Shown here: positions 1 through 6,238 of the stretch, one piece after another
How positions within the stretch are numbered: the first letter of the stretch is position 1
How the letters are laid out: every line of letters begins with the position of its first letter
Assembly: GCA_040510575.1 (NCBI GenBank)
Contig: JBEVIU010000118.1
Span: 1 to 9,675, forward strand
Reading direction: 5' to 3'
Length of the DNA stretch: 9,675 nt
From: DASUMF01 sp040510575
GTDB lineage: Bacteria; Actinomycetota; Acidimicrobiia; IMCC26256; DASPTH01
The notes under the pieces: generated by a model
What the model saw: the letters and a program-made list of their open reading frames with translations, nothing else
Databases searched by the model: none
What the model was told of the DNA's origin: nothing
Translations under genes and position numbers: made by a program

Positions 1-916
1 GCGCGCGATCGAACACCGCCTCGCGATCCGGGTTGCCCCCGAGCACGGCGCGCACGCCACTGTGGATGCGTTCGTAGGTGCGCGGGACGCCGAAGAGCAG
101 CTGCGGTCGGGCTTCCTGGAAAGCACCGAGCACCCGGTGCAGATCGGGGCAGGCGGTGATCTCGTAGCCGAGCGTGATCCCGCTGTAGTGGCTCACCATG
201 CGCTCCGCGATGTGCGCCATGGGAAGGTACGACACGACGCGGTAGCCCTCGGTGGAGAAGCCGAGCGCGAGCCGCAGGCTCTCCTCGGTCCAGCAGACGT
301 TGGCGTGATCGAGCATCACACCTTTCGGATCGCCCGTGGTGCCCGACGTGTAGATCACGGTCGCGAGGTCGTCGGGAGCCACGATGTGCGCAGCAGACTC
401 GAGGTCGACTGGCGCAGCCTCCAGCAGCGAGGCCCACCGCAACACGCCGGTGGGGGCGCCTCCGGCCGGTTCGTCGATCACGATCACGTGCGCGAGCTCG
501 GGCAGGTCGTCGCGCACCGCGAGCACACCGTCGAGGAAGCCGTCGTCCTCGACGATGGCGACGGTGGCCGCGCAGTGCCGGGCGAGGTACAGGATCTGCT
601 CCGGCGACGACGAGTTGTAGATCGAGATCGGCGTGGCTCCGGTGAGCATGACCGCGACGTCGGCGACGTGGAACTCGGGCCGGTTCCGCACGAGGAGGAC
701 GACCCGGCTCCCCGGCCCCACACCCAGCTCGGTCAGCGCGGCAGCCAACCGGGTGGCCTGCGCCGCGTAGTCGCGGTAGGTGAGCACCACGGTCGCGTCG
801 TCCCGCTTCCACCGCACCGCGACCGCCTCCGGGCGGGCCGCGACCGTCTCGAGGAAGTTCAGCGGGATCGTCTTGCCCTCGACCGCCCGCGCGATCTCCT
901 GGTTGGCGATGCTCAC
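1..916 (-). CDS. Long-chain acyl-CoA synthetase (AMP-binding), partial, C-terminus outside window
   Basis: This enzyme activates fatty acids: ATP plus fatty acid gives an acyl-adenylate, then acyl-CoA, in the cytosol or at the inner membrane face. 305 codons are visible; the family is usually about 600 residues, so the C-terminal lid domain lies off the left edge. The ATP-binding P-loop signature YTSGTTGDPKGVML is at residues 189-202, followed by SYLPMAHIAERM (229-240), the region that in FadD15-like bacterial synthetases reads LPLAH.xER, and by FGVPRTYERI (275-284). The chosen start is GTG at 916, because GAGGGG lies 6 bases upstream; an in-frame GTG at 922 is possible but overlaps that ribosome binding site. 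It is divergent from the hydrolase gene at 1213. Substrate chain length cannot be read from this fragment; the long-chain call rests on resemblance to FadD15-type proteins. Confidence 0.93.
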   Translation of the reverse strand, partial: MSIANQEIARAVEGKTIPLNFLETVAARPEAVAVRWKRDDATVVLTYRDYAAQATRLAAALTELGVGPGSRVVLLVRNRPEFHVADVAVMLTGATPISIYNSSSPEQILYLARHCAATVAIVEDDGFLDGVLAVRDDLPELAHVIVIDEPAGGAPTGVLRWASLLEAAPVDLESAAHIVAPDDLATVIYTSGTTGDPKGVMLDHANVCWTEESLRLALGFSTEGYRVVSYLPMAHIAERMVSHYSGITLGYEITACPDLHRVLGAFQEARPQLLFGVPRTYERIHSGVRAVLGGNPDREAVFDRA

Positions 917-1005
917 GCACACCCCTCGTCGACGGGCGGTCCCTGGAGCGCCCAGGCTATTTGGCCGACCTGGAGGCCCGGACCCGGCAACATCCCGTCA
1001 CGGAA

Positions 1006-1013
1006 TGACGTCA
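1006..1013. promoter_or_regulatory. TGACGTCA palindrome, possible operator
   Basis: A perfect 8-bp palindrome between two divergent genes. Its left half also forms an inverted repeat with the bases before it: CGTCA (996-1000), 5-base spacer CGGAA, TGACG (1006-1010). It lies about 90 bp upstream of the synthetase start and about 200 bp upstream of the hydrolase start. Binding by a dimeric regulator is plausible, but the site is short and no regulator gene is adjacent. Confidence 0.25.
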
Positions 1014-1022
1014 GATCCAGGG

Positions 1023-1069
1023 TTATCCACAGCCGTGGGTGGAAAACCCGCCCTGCGGGGTGGAAAACC
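1023..1069. promoter_or_regulatory. DnaA-box 9-mer followed by two direct repeats of GGGTGGAAAACC
   Basis: TTATCCACA at 1023-1031 matches the classical DnaA-box consensus TTATNCACA exactly. The 12-mer GGGTGGAAAACC then occurs at 1037-1048 and again at 1058-1069, a spacing of 21 bp or about two helical turns. Read on the minus strand, the core of each repeat is TTTTCCACC, which matches TTATCCACA at 7 of 9 positions, so the group can be read as one strong box and two weak opposed boxes. CCAC (1027-1030) and GTGG (1035-1038) also form a small dyad. No dnaA, dnaN or other origin gene is nearby, so a regulatory or DnaA-titration role is likelier than an origin. DnaA binding is inference. Confidence 0.4.
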
Positions 1070-1089
1070 TCGCCGAGATGGGGAAGAAT
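1061..1089 (+). promoter_or_regulatory. Candidate sigma-70-type promoter of the hydrolase gene
   Basis: TGGAAA (1061-1066, four of six matches to TTGACA) and AAGAAT (1084-1089, four of six matches to TATAAT) are separated by 17 bases. Transcription would begin near 1096 and leave a leader of about 117 bases that contains all the hairpins described below. The -35 element falls inside the second GGGTGGAAAACC repeat, so a protein bound there would compete with RNA polymerase. Both boxes are only moderate matches. Confidence 0.3.
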
Positions 1090-1100
1090 GACCCCGGGTT

Positions 1101-1209
1101 CGTCCCGAGGAGATCGTTGGGGTGCCGCGCACGCGGCGTTCTCTACGCCAACCCTCCTCGGGACGTACTCGCGCCCGCTACATGATCGGCACCGACCTGT
1201 CGATGTAGC
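1101..1209 (+). promoter_or_regulatory. Structured 5' leader: nested hairpin plus start-proximal hairpin
   Basis: CGTCCCGAGGAG (1101-1112) is perfectly complementary to CTCCTCGGGACG (1154-1165), a 12-bp stem. Nested inside are GTTGG/CCAAC (1116-1120 with 1148-1152) and GCCGCG-CA-CGCGGC (1124-1137). A second hairpin, GCTACAT (1177-1183) with ATGTAGC (1203-1209), ends 3 bases before the GTG start of the hydrolase. The first stem buries a good Shine-Dalgarno sequence, GAGGAG (1107-1112). There is no U-tract, so this looks like translational control rather than a terminator. I checked from memory against the c-di-AMP (ydaO) riboswitch that precedes many actinobacterial wall-hydrolase genes and did not see its conserved elements. 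Confidence 0.4.
1122..1208 (+). CDS. Possible 28-aa Arg-rich leader peptide
   Basis: A short frame starts at GTG 1122, 9 bases after GAGGAG (1107-1112), and ends at TAG 1206-1208. The product is 28 residues, strongly basic in its first two thirds (eight Arg) and ending RYMIGTDLSM. An in-frame ATG at 1182 would give only the last eight residues. The stop lies 4 bases before the GTG of the hydrolase, which has no ribosome binding site of its own, so translation could be coupled by reinitiation. Codons 11-15 form the right arm of the stem that hides this ORF's own ribosome binding site. Third positions are less GC-rich than in the neighbouring genes, mainly in the first half, which argues for caution. 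I do not recognise the peptide. Confidence 0.35.
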   Translation: MPRTRRSLRQPSSGRTRARYMIGTDLSM

Positions 1210-1212
1210 ACC

Positions 1213-2409
1213 GTGCCCCCGCATCGGACGTTGCTCCCCTCGCGCCTCGCGACCGCCCTCGTCCTCGTCACCCTGACCCTGGCGCTCGTCGCCGCGACCC
1301 CGGCGCAGGCCCAGGAGAGCGACCCGGCGGGGACCACCACCACCACGACGACGCCTCGCCCACCCGGCACGCCCGCCCGGGAGGACGCCGAGGCGTACCG
1401 CGAGCTCGCCACGCAGCTCAGCCGCAACCAGCGCGACCTGGCCGACGTCACGACGCAGCTCGACCAGGCCAACGTCCGCCTCGCGCAACTCACCGAGGAG
1501 CTCGCGACGGTGCAGGCGCGTCTCGACGAGACCCGCGCCCAGCTCGCGACCTTGCGCCAGACGGTGAAGTCGCGCGCCGCATTCATCTACACGCACGCCA
1601 GCACGCCTGCGACCGCCATCGTCGACATCGAGCACGTCCAGGACATCTCCGCAGGCAAGCAGTACGCGGAGTCCGCGACGCGGCGCGACGTCGACAAGAT
1701 CGGCGACCTCACGACGCTCGCCAACTCACTCGACCAGCGACGACGCGACCTGACCGACGCGCGCACCGCGCAAGAAACCGAGCGCGACCGACTGCAGAAG
1801 TCGAAGGACGACCTCGATGCGCTGGTTGCGAAGCAGACGCGGCTCCTCGACGAGGCCGGCACGATCACCGTGATGGGCGAGCCGGAGCTCACCGGTGCCC
1901 AGATGTCGGAATGGTTCGCGTCTCGTGGCGCCCGCTACCGCTTGATGGGCGGGATGACGATCACCGAGCTCGCCGACCTCTACGTGGAAGAAGGCGCGCT
2001 GGAGCACGTCCGTCCGGAGCTCGCGTTCGTGCAGGCCATTCTCGAGACCGGCTCGTTCGGCAACGCCACCGACAACAACTTCGCGGGGATCGGCGCATGT
2101 GACAGCTGCACCGGCCAGATCCCGTTCACGACCCCACGCGAAGGCGTGCGCGGCCAGATCCAGATGCTGCGCAACTACGCCGACCCGCTGTCGCGGGCGG
2201 CCAACCTCGCCAACCCTCCGTCGGCACCGATCTACGGATCGGATCCCGGACGCGCCGCGACCGCGTACGACACGTTCTTCGCGAAGGGACGCGTCCCGAC
2301 GTGGAACCTCATGGGTGACGGGAACTGGGCCACCGACCCGGGCTACGCACCCAAGGTGCTGACGCTCTACTTCCAGCTCATGAGCTTCGCCACCCGTCGC
2401 GCTGCGTGA
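1213..2409 (+). CDS. Secreted coiled-coil peptidoglycan hydrolase with glucosaminidase-type domain
   Basis: A 398-aa exported cell-wall enzyme predicted to cut glycan strands. Residues 1-33 form a Sec signal peptide: basic start, hydrophobic core around 13-28, and cleavage after AQA. A Thr/Pro linker follows (seven consecutive Thr at 41-47). A long coiled coil spans about 57-215 (repeated LxxxLxx patterns rich in Arg, Gln and Asp), resembling the N-terminal regulatory coils of CwlO/PcsB-type hydrolases, which answer to membrane divisome partners. The C-terminal domain (about 228-395) contains AFVQAILETGSFG, NNFAGIGACDSC and a following loop typical of the glucosaminidase/lysozyme-like family; Glu278 in ILETGSF is the likely catalytic acid. 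Start GTG 1213 is chosen because it gives the complete signal peptide, though no Shine-Dalgarno sequence is visible. The exact bond cleaved cannot be told; the lytic-fold assignment is firmer than the specificity. Confidence 0.85.
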   Translation: MPPHRTLLPSRLATALVLVTLTLALVAATPAQAQESDPAGTTTTTTTPRPPGTPAREDAEAYRELATQLSRNQRDLADVTTQLDQANVRLAQLTEELATVQARLDETRAQLATLRQTVKSRAAFIYTHASTPATAIVDIEHVQDISAGKQYAESATRRDVDKIGDLTTLANSLDQRRRDLTDARTAQETERDRLQKSKDDLDALVAKQTRLLDEAGTITVMGEPELTGAQMSEWFASRGARYRLMGGMTITELADLYVEEGALEHVRPELAFVQAILETGSFGNATDNNFAGIGACDSCTGQIPFTTPREGVRGQIQMLRNYADPLSRAANLANPPSAPIYGSDPGRAATAYDTFFAKGRVPTWNLMGDGNWATDPGYAPKVLTLYFQLMSFATRRAA

Positions 2410-2421
2410 GGCCGCGCACGA

Positions 2422-2444
2422 TTCGGGCATGACACCCGGAGTTT
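2422..2444 (+). terminator. Weak hairpin after the hydrolase gene
   Basis: TTCGGG (2422-2427), loop CATGACA, CCCGGA (2435-2440), a 6-bp stem with one G-U pair, is followed by GTTT. It starts 13 bases after the hydrolase stop and would only be a weak terminator. Readthrough into the membrane-protein gene at 2479 is possible. Confidence 0.25.
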
Positions 2445-2478
2445 CGGGGTAACGCACCCTGCAACCCAGGAGGTCATC

Positions 2479-3012
2479 ATGTTCGGACATCGAGCACGTT
2501 CGGTACGCGATGGCGAGGCAGACGTCGTCGAACAGGAAGTGGTGGTGCACAACGGCACCGCGTGGAGCCCGGCACAGATCGTCGGGTTCGTCATCGGAGC
2601 AGCCGCGATCGCGTTCGGTGTGGTGGCACTCGTGCGCACCGGGGTCGACGCCGACGAGTGGTTCAGCCCGGTCAAGTCAGTACTCGGTTTCGACCACACT
2701 CCGCTGCTCGCGGTGAGCGAGATCGGGTTCGGCGTGTTGATGCTGCTCTCGGCGATGAGCCCTGCGGGTCGTCCGCTGATGGCGTTGCTGAGCCTGATCG
2801 CGCTGGCATTCGGCATCGTGGTGGTGGCCGACGCGTGGTCGGCGCGGATCGATCGCTGGTTCGGCGTGACCGACCGCAACGGTTGGCTCTTCATCGTCGT
2901 GGGCGGGTTCGGGCTCCTCGCCGCGCTCCTGCTCCCGACCGTGGCCGGGCGCGAACGACGCCACGTGACCGAGCGACGCGCGGTCGGTGGTCCGCACACG
3001 GCTGCGCACTGA
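2479..3012 (+). CDS. Four-helix integral membrane protein, unknown function
   Basis: A 177-aa protein starting at ATG 2479, with an ideal AGGAGG (2468-2473) 5 bases upstream. After a hydrophilic N-terminus (1-28), four hydrophobic segments are visible: about 32-53 (IVGFVIGAAAIAFGVVALV), 75-94, 98-117 and 136-156. The tail after 157 is basic (GRERRHVTERR) and presumably cytoplasmic, which puts both ends inside. The stretch between helices 1 and 2 (RTGVDADEWFSPVKSVLGFDHTPLL) resembles a small hypothetical membrane-protein family I associate with Actinobacteria, but I cannot name a domain or function. It lies 69 bases downstream of the hydrolase on the same strand and converges with the phosphoesterase gene. 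No catalytic motif is visible. Confidence 0.82.
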   Translation: MFGHRARSVRDGEADVVEQEVVVHNGTAWSPAQIVGFVIGAAAIAFGVVALVRTGVDADEWFSPVKSVLGFDHTPLLAVSEIGFGVLMLLSAMSPAGRPLMALLSLIALAFGIVVVADAWSARIDRWFGVTDRNGWLFIVVGGFGLLAALLLPTVAGRERRHVTERRAVGGPHTAAH

Positions 3013-3035
3013 CGCCCCCCTCCACCTGAGGCGTC
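3011..3035. terminator. Hairpin between convergent genes
   Basis: GACGCC (3011-3016) pairs with GGCGTC (3030-3035) in the 35-base gap between two converging reading frames. There is no T-tract on either side. Its position suits a bidirectional transcription barrier, but the stem is short (6 bp). Confidence 0.35.
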
Positions 3036-3047
3036 CGAGGAGCGCGG

Positions 3048-4178
3048 TCAGAAGAGCTGCGTGAAGCAACGATCGTCGATCGATCCGAGGACGAGATCGC
3101 GGTAGAGACCTTGGATCATGTGCCGGCAGCGCTCCGACCAAGCGAGCGCTGCCGGCGCCGCGATCCGACGCATCACCTGCGTGTAACCGCCCTCGTAGAT
3201 CCGATACTCGGCCCACGCTCCCGGATAGTCCTTGCCGCACGCGACCTCGACCATGGGGATCTGGCGCGCACGTGTCGGGCGCTGCACACGGTTCGTGTGC
3301 GTGTGCCCGGCGAAGTACCCCGCGATGCGTGGGCGTCGTGCCACCACCTCGAAGAGCGCCACCGTGTCGTCGTACGAGATGACGAACCCCGGGTCGACGT
3401 GGAAGGCCGCGTCGAGGTCCCACACCGGATGGTGACCGAACACCAGCAGGGGTCGATCCGACGTCGCGGCCAGGTCGTCGAGCCACGCCAGCTGGTCGGC
3501 GCCGACGGTGCCGCCGTTTGCGCCGGGCGCGGTCGTGTCGAGCACCGCGAGCGTCACACCAGGAAGGTCGACGGTGTAGGGCGCGTCACAGATCGCGAGG
3601 AACGGATCGCGAATCGCGTCGTGGTTCCCGCGCACGTGATGCAGACGCTCGCCGAGCGCGCCGTACACCGACAGGAACTCGTCGTACTCCTCGATCTTCC
3701 CGGTGTCGGTGAGATCGCCCTTCACGATGACGGCGTCGGGCGCCAAGGCGGCGATCTCGGCCACCGCCGCACGACCCATCACGAGCGGGTACGGATCATC
3801 GCCCGGCGCGGCGCGCATGATGGGGCCGATGGCGTCGACGCTGGCGACGCCCGTGCGACCGCATTCCGTCTCGCCGAAGTGCACGTCGTTGGCCGTGGCC
3901 ACCGTGGCGAGGAGCGCCCCCGGCGGTCGGGCCAGGGTGCGAACGGTCGGCGGGAGCCAGCGGTCGGGCTCGGCGCCGCCGACGGACAGCCCGTAGAGCG
4001 TGTCCGGATCGAGCCCGACGATCCTCGCCACGTGGTGGACGCCCTCGGTCTCGACCGCGTGGTCACCGACTCGGGTGGTCACCGCCGCGGGCAGTTCGGT
4101 GGTGAACGTCACGACCACCTCGTCGGGCGCGACGCTCATGAGCTCCGCGTGCGTCGTGCCTCGCTCCGTCGCGGACAC
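3048..4178 (-). CDS. Calcineurin-like metallophosphoesterase with beta-sandwich-like N-terminal domain
   Basis: A 376-aa hydrolase of the binuclear-metal phosphoesterase superfamily. All metal-site motifs are present in order: NDVH (Asp98, His100), GDLTD (Asp155), GNHD (Asn185, His186), GHH (His249) and GHTH (His292, His294). This pattern is shared with CpdA-type cyclic-nucleotide phosphodiesterases, but the substrate cannot be deduced. Residues about 15-85 look like a small beta-rich domain (VVVTFTTELPAAV, then a YGLSV strand), similar to the fibronectin/purple-acid-phosphatase N-terminal module. About 65 residues follow the last motif. No signal peptide is seen, so it is probably cytosolic. 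Start: GTG 4178 lacks a ribosome binding site; ATG 4139, after GGAG, would shorten the protein by 13 residues. It begins 9 bases after the epsilon-subunit stop and is probably cotranscribed with the carboxylase genes. Confidence 0.85.
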   Translation of the reverse strand: MSATERGTTHAELMSVAPDEVVVTFTTELPAAVTTRVGDHAVETEGVHHVARIVGLDPDTLYGLSVGGAEPDRWLPPTVRTLARPPGALLATVATANDVHFGETECGRTGVASVDAIGPIMRAAPGDDPYPLVMGRAAVAEIAALAPDAVIVKGDLTDTGKIEEYDEFLSVYGALGERLHHVRGNHDAIRDPFLAICDAPYTVDLPGVTLAVLDTTAPGANGGTVGADQLAWLDDLAATSDRPLLVFGHHPVWDLDAAFHVDPGFVISYDDTVALFEVVARRPRIAGYFAGHTHTNRVQRPTRARQIPMVEVACGKDYPGAWAEYRIYEGGYTQVMRRIAAPAALAWSERCRHMIQGLYRDLVLGSIDDRCFTQLF

Positions 4179-4187
4179 GATGGTCGG

Positions 4188-4421
4188 TCAGGCGCGCGTT
4201 CGCCGGCCGACACGCCCCGACAGTCGCCACGGCCCGCGTTGCAGACCCGTGCGCCGCGACTGGACCCGCGCCGTTCTGACCCACTCGTGCAGCGTGTCGT
4301 CGCCCGCATCGACGTCGGCATGCGAGCTGCGCGCGCCCAGCGCGCCGATTGCCGCCACGATCGCCGCGATCTCCTCCGGCGTCGCATCCCCGTCGATGAC
4401 ACGCAATGTCGGAACAGCCAT
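4188..4421 (-). CDS. accE: Acyl-CoA carboxylase epsilon subunit
   Basis: A 77-aa protein that in actinobacterial acyl-CoA carboxylases binds and activates the alpha/beta complex. The N-terminus LRVIDGDATPEEIAAIVAAI has the conserved epsilon pattern (a hydrophobic strand, then xGxATPEE and an Ala-rich helix), and the C-terminal part has the usual Trp/Arg-rich end (EWVRTAR, then GPWRLSGR). ATG 4421 is the start: AGAGGTGG lies just upstream, overlapping the TAG of the beta-subunit gene, and the gap is 8 bases, so translation is likely coupled. The frame stays open far upstream inside the beta-subunit gene (to about 5180), so a longest-ORF call would hide this small gene. Identification rests on gene position plus the TPEE and tryptophan motifs. 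Confidence 0.87.
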   Translation of the reverse strand: MAVPTLRVIDGDATPEEIAAIVAAIGALGARSSHADVDAGDDTLHEWVRTARVQSRRTGLQRGPWRLSGRVGRRTRA

Positions 4422-4429
4422 GTCCACCT

Positions 4430-6142
4430 CTAGAGCGGCACGTTGCCGTGCTTGCGCGAGGGGAGCTGCTCGCGCTTGGAGCGCAGCATCGCGAGCGAGC
4501 GGACGAGCACGCGTCGAGTCTCGCGCGGATCGATCACGTCGTCGACGTAGCCCCGCTCGGCCGCGACGTACGGGTTGGCGAAGCGCTCCTCGTACTCGCC
4601 GATGAGCTCCGCCCGCCGGCCCTCGACGTCGGTGGCGGCCTCGAGCTCCTTGCGGTGGATGAGGTTGACCGCGCCCGGCGCGCCCATCACCGCGATCTCG
4701 GCCGACGGCCACGCGAACGCGAGGTCGGCGCCGATCGACTTGGAGTCCATCACCACGTACGCGCCGCCGTAAGCCTTGCGCGTGATGATCTGGACGCGCG
4801 GAACAGTGGCCTCGCAGTACGCGTAGAGCAGCTTCGCTCCGTGGCGGATGATGCCGCCGTACTCCTGGTCGGTCCCGGGCAGGAACCCCGGGACGTCGAC
4901 AAAGGTGACGAGCGGCACGTTGAACGCGTCGCACGTCCGCACGAAGCGCGCCGCCTTCTCGGAGGCGTCGATGTCGAGCGTGCCGGCGAGGTTCTGCGGT
5001 TGGTTGCCGACGATCCCCACGACGTGCCCGTCGATGCGCGAGAACCCGCAGACGATGTTCATCGCCCACAGGGCGTTGACCTCGAGGAACTCGCCGTCGT
5101 CGACGACCTCGGCGATCACCTTCTTCATGTCGTACGGCTTGTTCGGCGCGTCGGGGATGAGGTCGATGATCGAATCGCACGAGCGATCGCCGTCGTCGTC
5201 GGAGTCGAACGCCGGCGGGTCCTCGAGGTTGTTCGACGGGAGGAACGACAGGAGATAGCGCACCTGCGCGAGCGCGGTCGGCTCGTCGTCGAAGACGAAC
5301 GCGGCCACGCCCGACTTGGACGCGTGGGTGATCGCGCCGCCGAGCTCCTCCTGCGTGACGTCTTCACCGGTGACGGTCTTCACCACGTCGGGGCCGGTGA
5401 TGAACATGTGCGACGTGCCCTTGACCATGACCACGAAGTCGGTCAGCGCGGGCGAGTACACCGCGCCGCCCGCGCACGGACCGAGGATCACACTGATCTG
5501 CGGGATCACGCCGGAGGCCTTCACGTTGCGCGAGAAGATGCCGCCATAGGCGTCGAGCGACACGACCCCTTCCTGGATGCGCGCGCCGGCGCCGTCGTTG
5601 AGGCCCACCATCGGCGCGCCGACCGACTCGGCGAGATCCATGACCTTGTGGATCTTCTCGGCGAACACCTCGCCGAGCGCGCCGCCGAACACCGTGAAGT
5701 CCTGGCTGAACACGAACACCTTGCGGCCGTCGACCGTGCCCCACCCGGTGATCACACCGTCGGTGAGCGGCCGCGTGTTCTCGATGCCGAAGCCGTGCGC
5801 CCGGTGACGGGCGAGCATGTCGAGCTCGACGAAGGAGCCGGGGTCGAGCAGGAGGTCGATGCGCTCGCGGGCGGTGAGCTTGCCACGTTGGTGCTGACGC
5901 TCGACCGCCGCGGGGCTACCGGCGTGCAGTGCCTGCTCCCGCAGCTCGGCGAGCTGGCTGAGACGCTCCTCGATCGGGTGCGGAGCGGCCGGCGCGAGCG
6001 GCGCTTCGTCACCGTGCAGCGCCTCGGCCTCGGCGGTGGTGTGGAGTTCCTCTTCTTCGGCTGCCATGGCCGCCGAGGCTACCCCCGGCCCGGCAACGGT
6101 TCCCTCGTCGGGTGACGTCTCGGCGTTCGCCACGTCCCTCAC
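4430..6142 (-). CDS. pccB: Acyl/propionyl-CoA carboxylase beta subunit (carboxyltransferase)
   Basis: The carboxyltransferase moves CO2 from carboxybiotin to an acyl-CoA; propionyl-CoA to (S)-methylmalonyl-CoA is the likely reaction. At 570 aa it is about 30-50 residues longer than usual because of an acidic Ala/Glu-rich N-terminal extension (about 1-50). The crotonase-fold halves are intact: the first oxyanion-hole region is GPCAGGAVYSPALTDFVVM (221-239), with GAGARIQEGV before it; the second is AYGGAYVVMDSKSIGADL (457-474), then AWPSAEIAVMG. Asp473 in GADL corresponds, as I recall it, to the residue that favours propionyl-CoA in PccB/AccD5. Start is uncertain: GTG 6142, with GAGG 4 bases upstream, or ATG 6067, giving 545 aa, which has a TAGCCT box 8 bases upstream and could be leaderless. 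The biotin-carrying alpha subunit is not in the window. Confidence 0.95.
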   Translation of the reverse strand: MRDVANAETSPDEGTVAGPGVASAAMAAEEEELHTTAEAEALHGDEAPLAPAAPHPIEERLSQLAELREQALHAGSPAAVERQHQRGKLTARERIDLLLDPGSFVELDMLARHRAHGFGIENTRPLTDGVITGWGTVDGRKVFVFSQDFTVFGGALGEVFAEKIHKVMDLAESVGAPMVGLNDGAGARIQEGVVSLDAYGGIFSRNVKASGVIPQISVILGPCAGGAVYSPALTDFVVMVKGTSHMFITGPDVVKTVTGEDVTQEELGGAITHASKSGVAAFVFDDEPTALAQVRYLLSFLPSNNLEDPPAFDSDDDGDRSCDSIIDLIPDAPNKPYDMKKVIAEVVDDGEFLEVNALWAMNIVCGFSRIDGHVVGIVGNQPQNLAGTLDIDASEKAARFVRTCDAFNVPLVTFVDVPGFLPGTDQEYGGIIRHGAKLLYAYCEATVPRVQIITRKAYGGAYVVMDSKSIGADLAFAWPSAEIAVMGAPGAVNLIHRKELEAATDVEGRRAELIGEYEERFANPYVAAERGYVDDVIDPRETRRVLVRSLAMLRSKREQLPSRKHGNVPL

Positions 6143-6158
6143 GACGCCTCACGACGCG

Positions 6159-6198
6159 CCGCGGCCCCGCCGGGGAGAGGGTGCCGGCAGGGCCGCGG
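6159..6198 (-). terminator. Strong GC hairpin between hsp20 and the carboxylase gene
   Basis: CCGCGGCCC (6159-6167) pairs with GGGCCGCGG (6190-6198); after one C/A mismatch, GCCGG (6169-6173) pairs with CCGGC (6184-6188). This gives about 14 base pairs around a 10-base loop. It begins 40 bases after the hsp20 stop on the minus strand but has no U-tract. It probably stops or pauses hsp20 transcription. Because it ends only 16 bases before GTG 6142, it could instead sit in the carboxylase leader. Confidence 0.5.
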
Positions 6199-6238
6199 GG
6201 ATGACGACGAAGACGCGATCGGCGTGTCGGTCGTCGCG

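Noticed and set aside
1021..1212. c-di-AMP (ydaO/yuaA) riboswitch upstream of the hydrolase
   Set aside because: Genomic position would fit, but I could not find the conserved GGGGUGAAUC-type elements; the visible stems are simple inverted repeats.
917..1212. Chromosomal or plasmid replication origin
   Set aside because: Only one exact DnaA box, no AT-rich unwinding region, and no dnaA, dnaN, parAB or rep gene nearby.
62..1276. Long plus-strand open frame opposite the acyl-CoA synthetase
   Set aside because: Its product is Arg/Asp/His-rich shadow sequence; the minus strand encodes intact AMP-binding motifs with a good ribosome binding site.
1337..1357. Thr-codon microsatellite (ACC/ACG) as a phase-variation repeat
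   Set aside because: Triplet repeat of seven mixed codons keeps the frame and encodes a normal Thr linker after the signal peptide.
4422..5180. Upstream extension of the epsilon-subunit frame within the carboxylase gene
   Set aside because: Arg-rich nonsense overlapping the real beta subunit; only the last 77 codons are a protein.
3111..6115. Long plus-strand frames (3111-4433 and 4406-6115) opposite the phosphoesterase and carboxylase genes
   Set aside because: GC-rich antisense shadows of low complexity with no recognisable domain; the minus-strand genes carry complete catalytic motifs.
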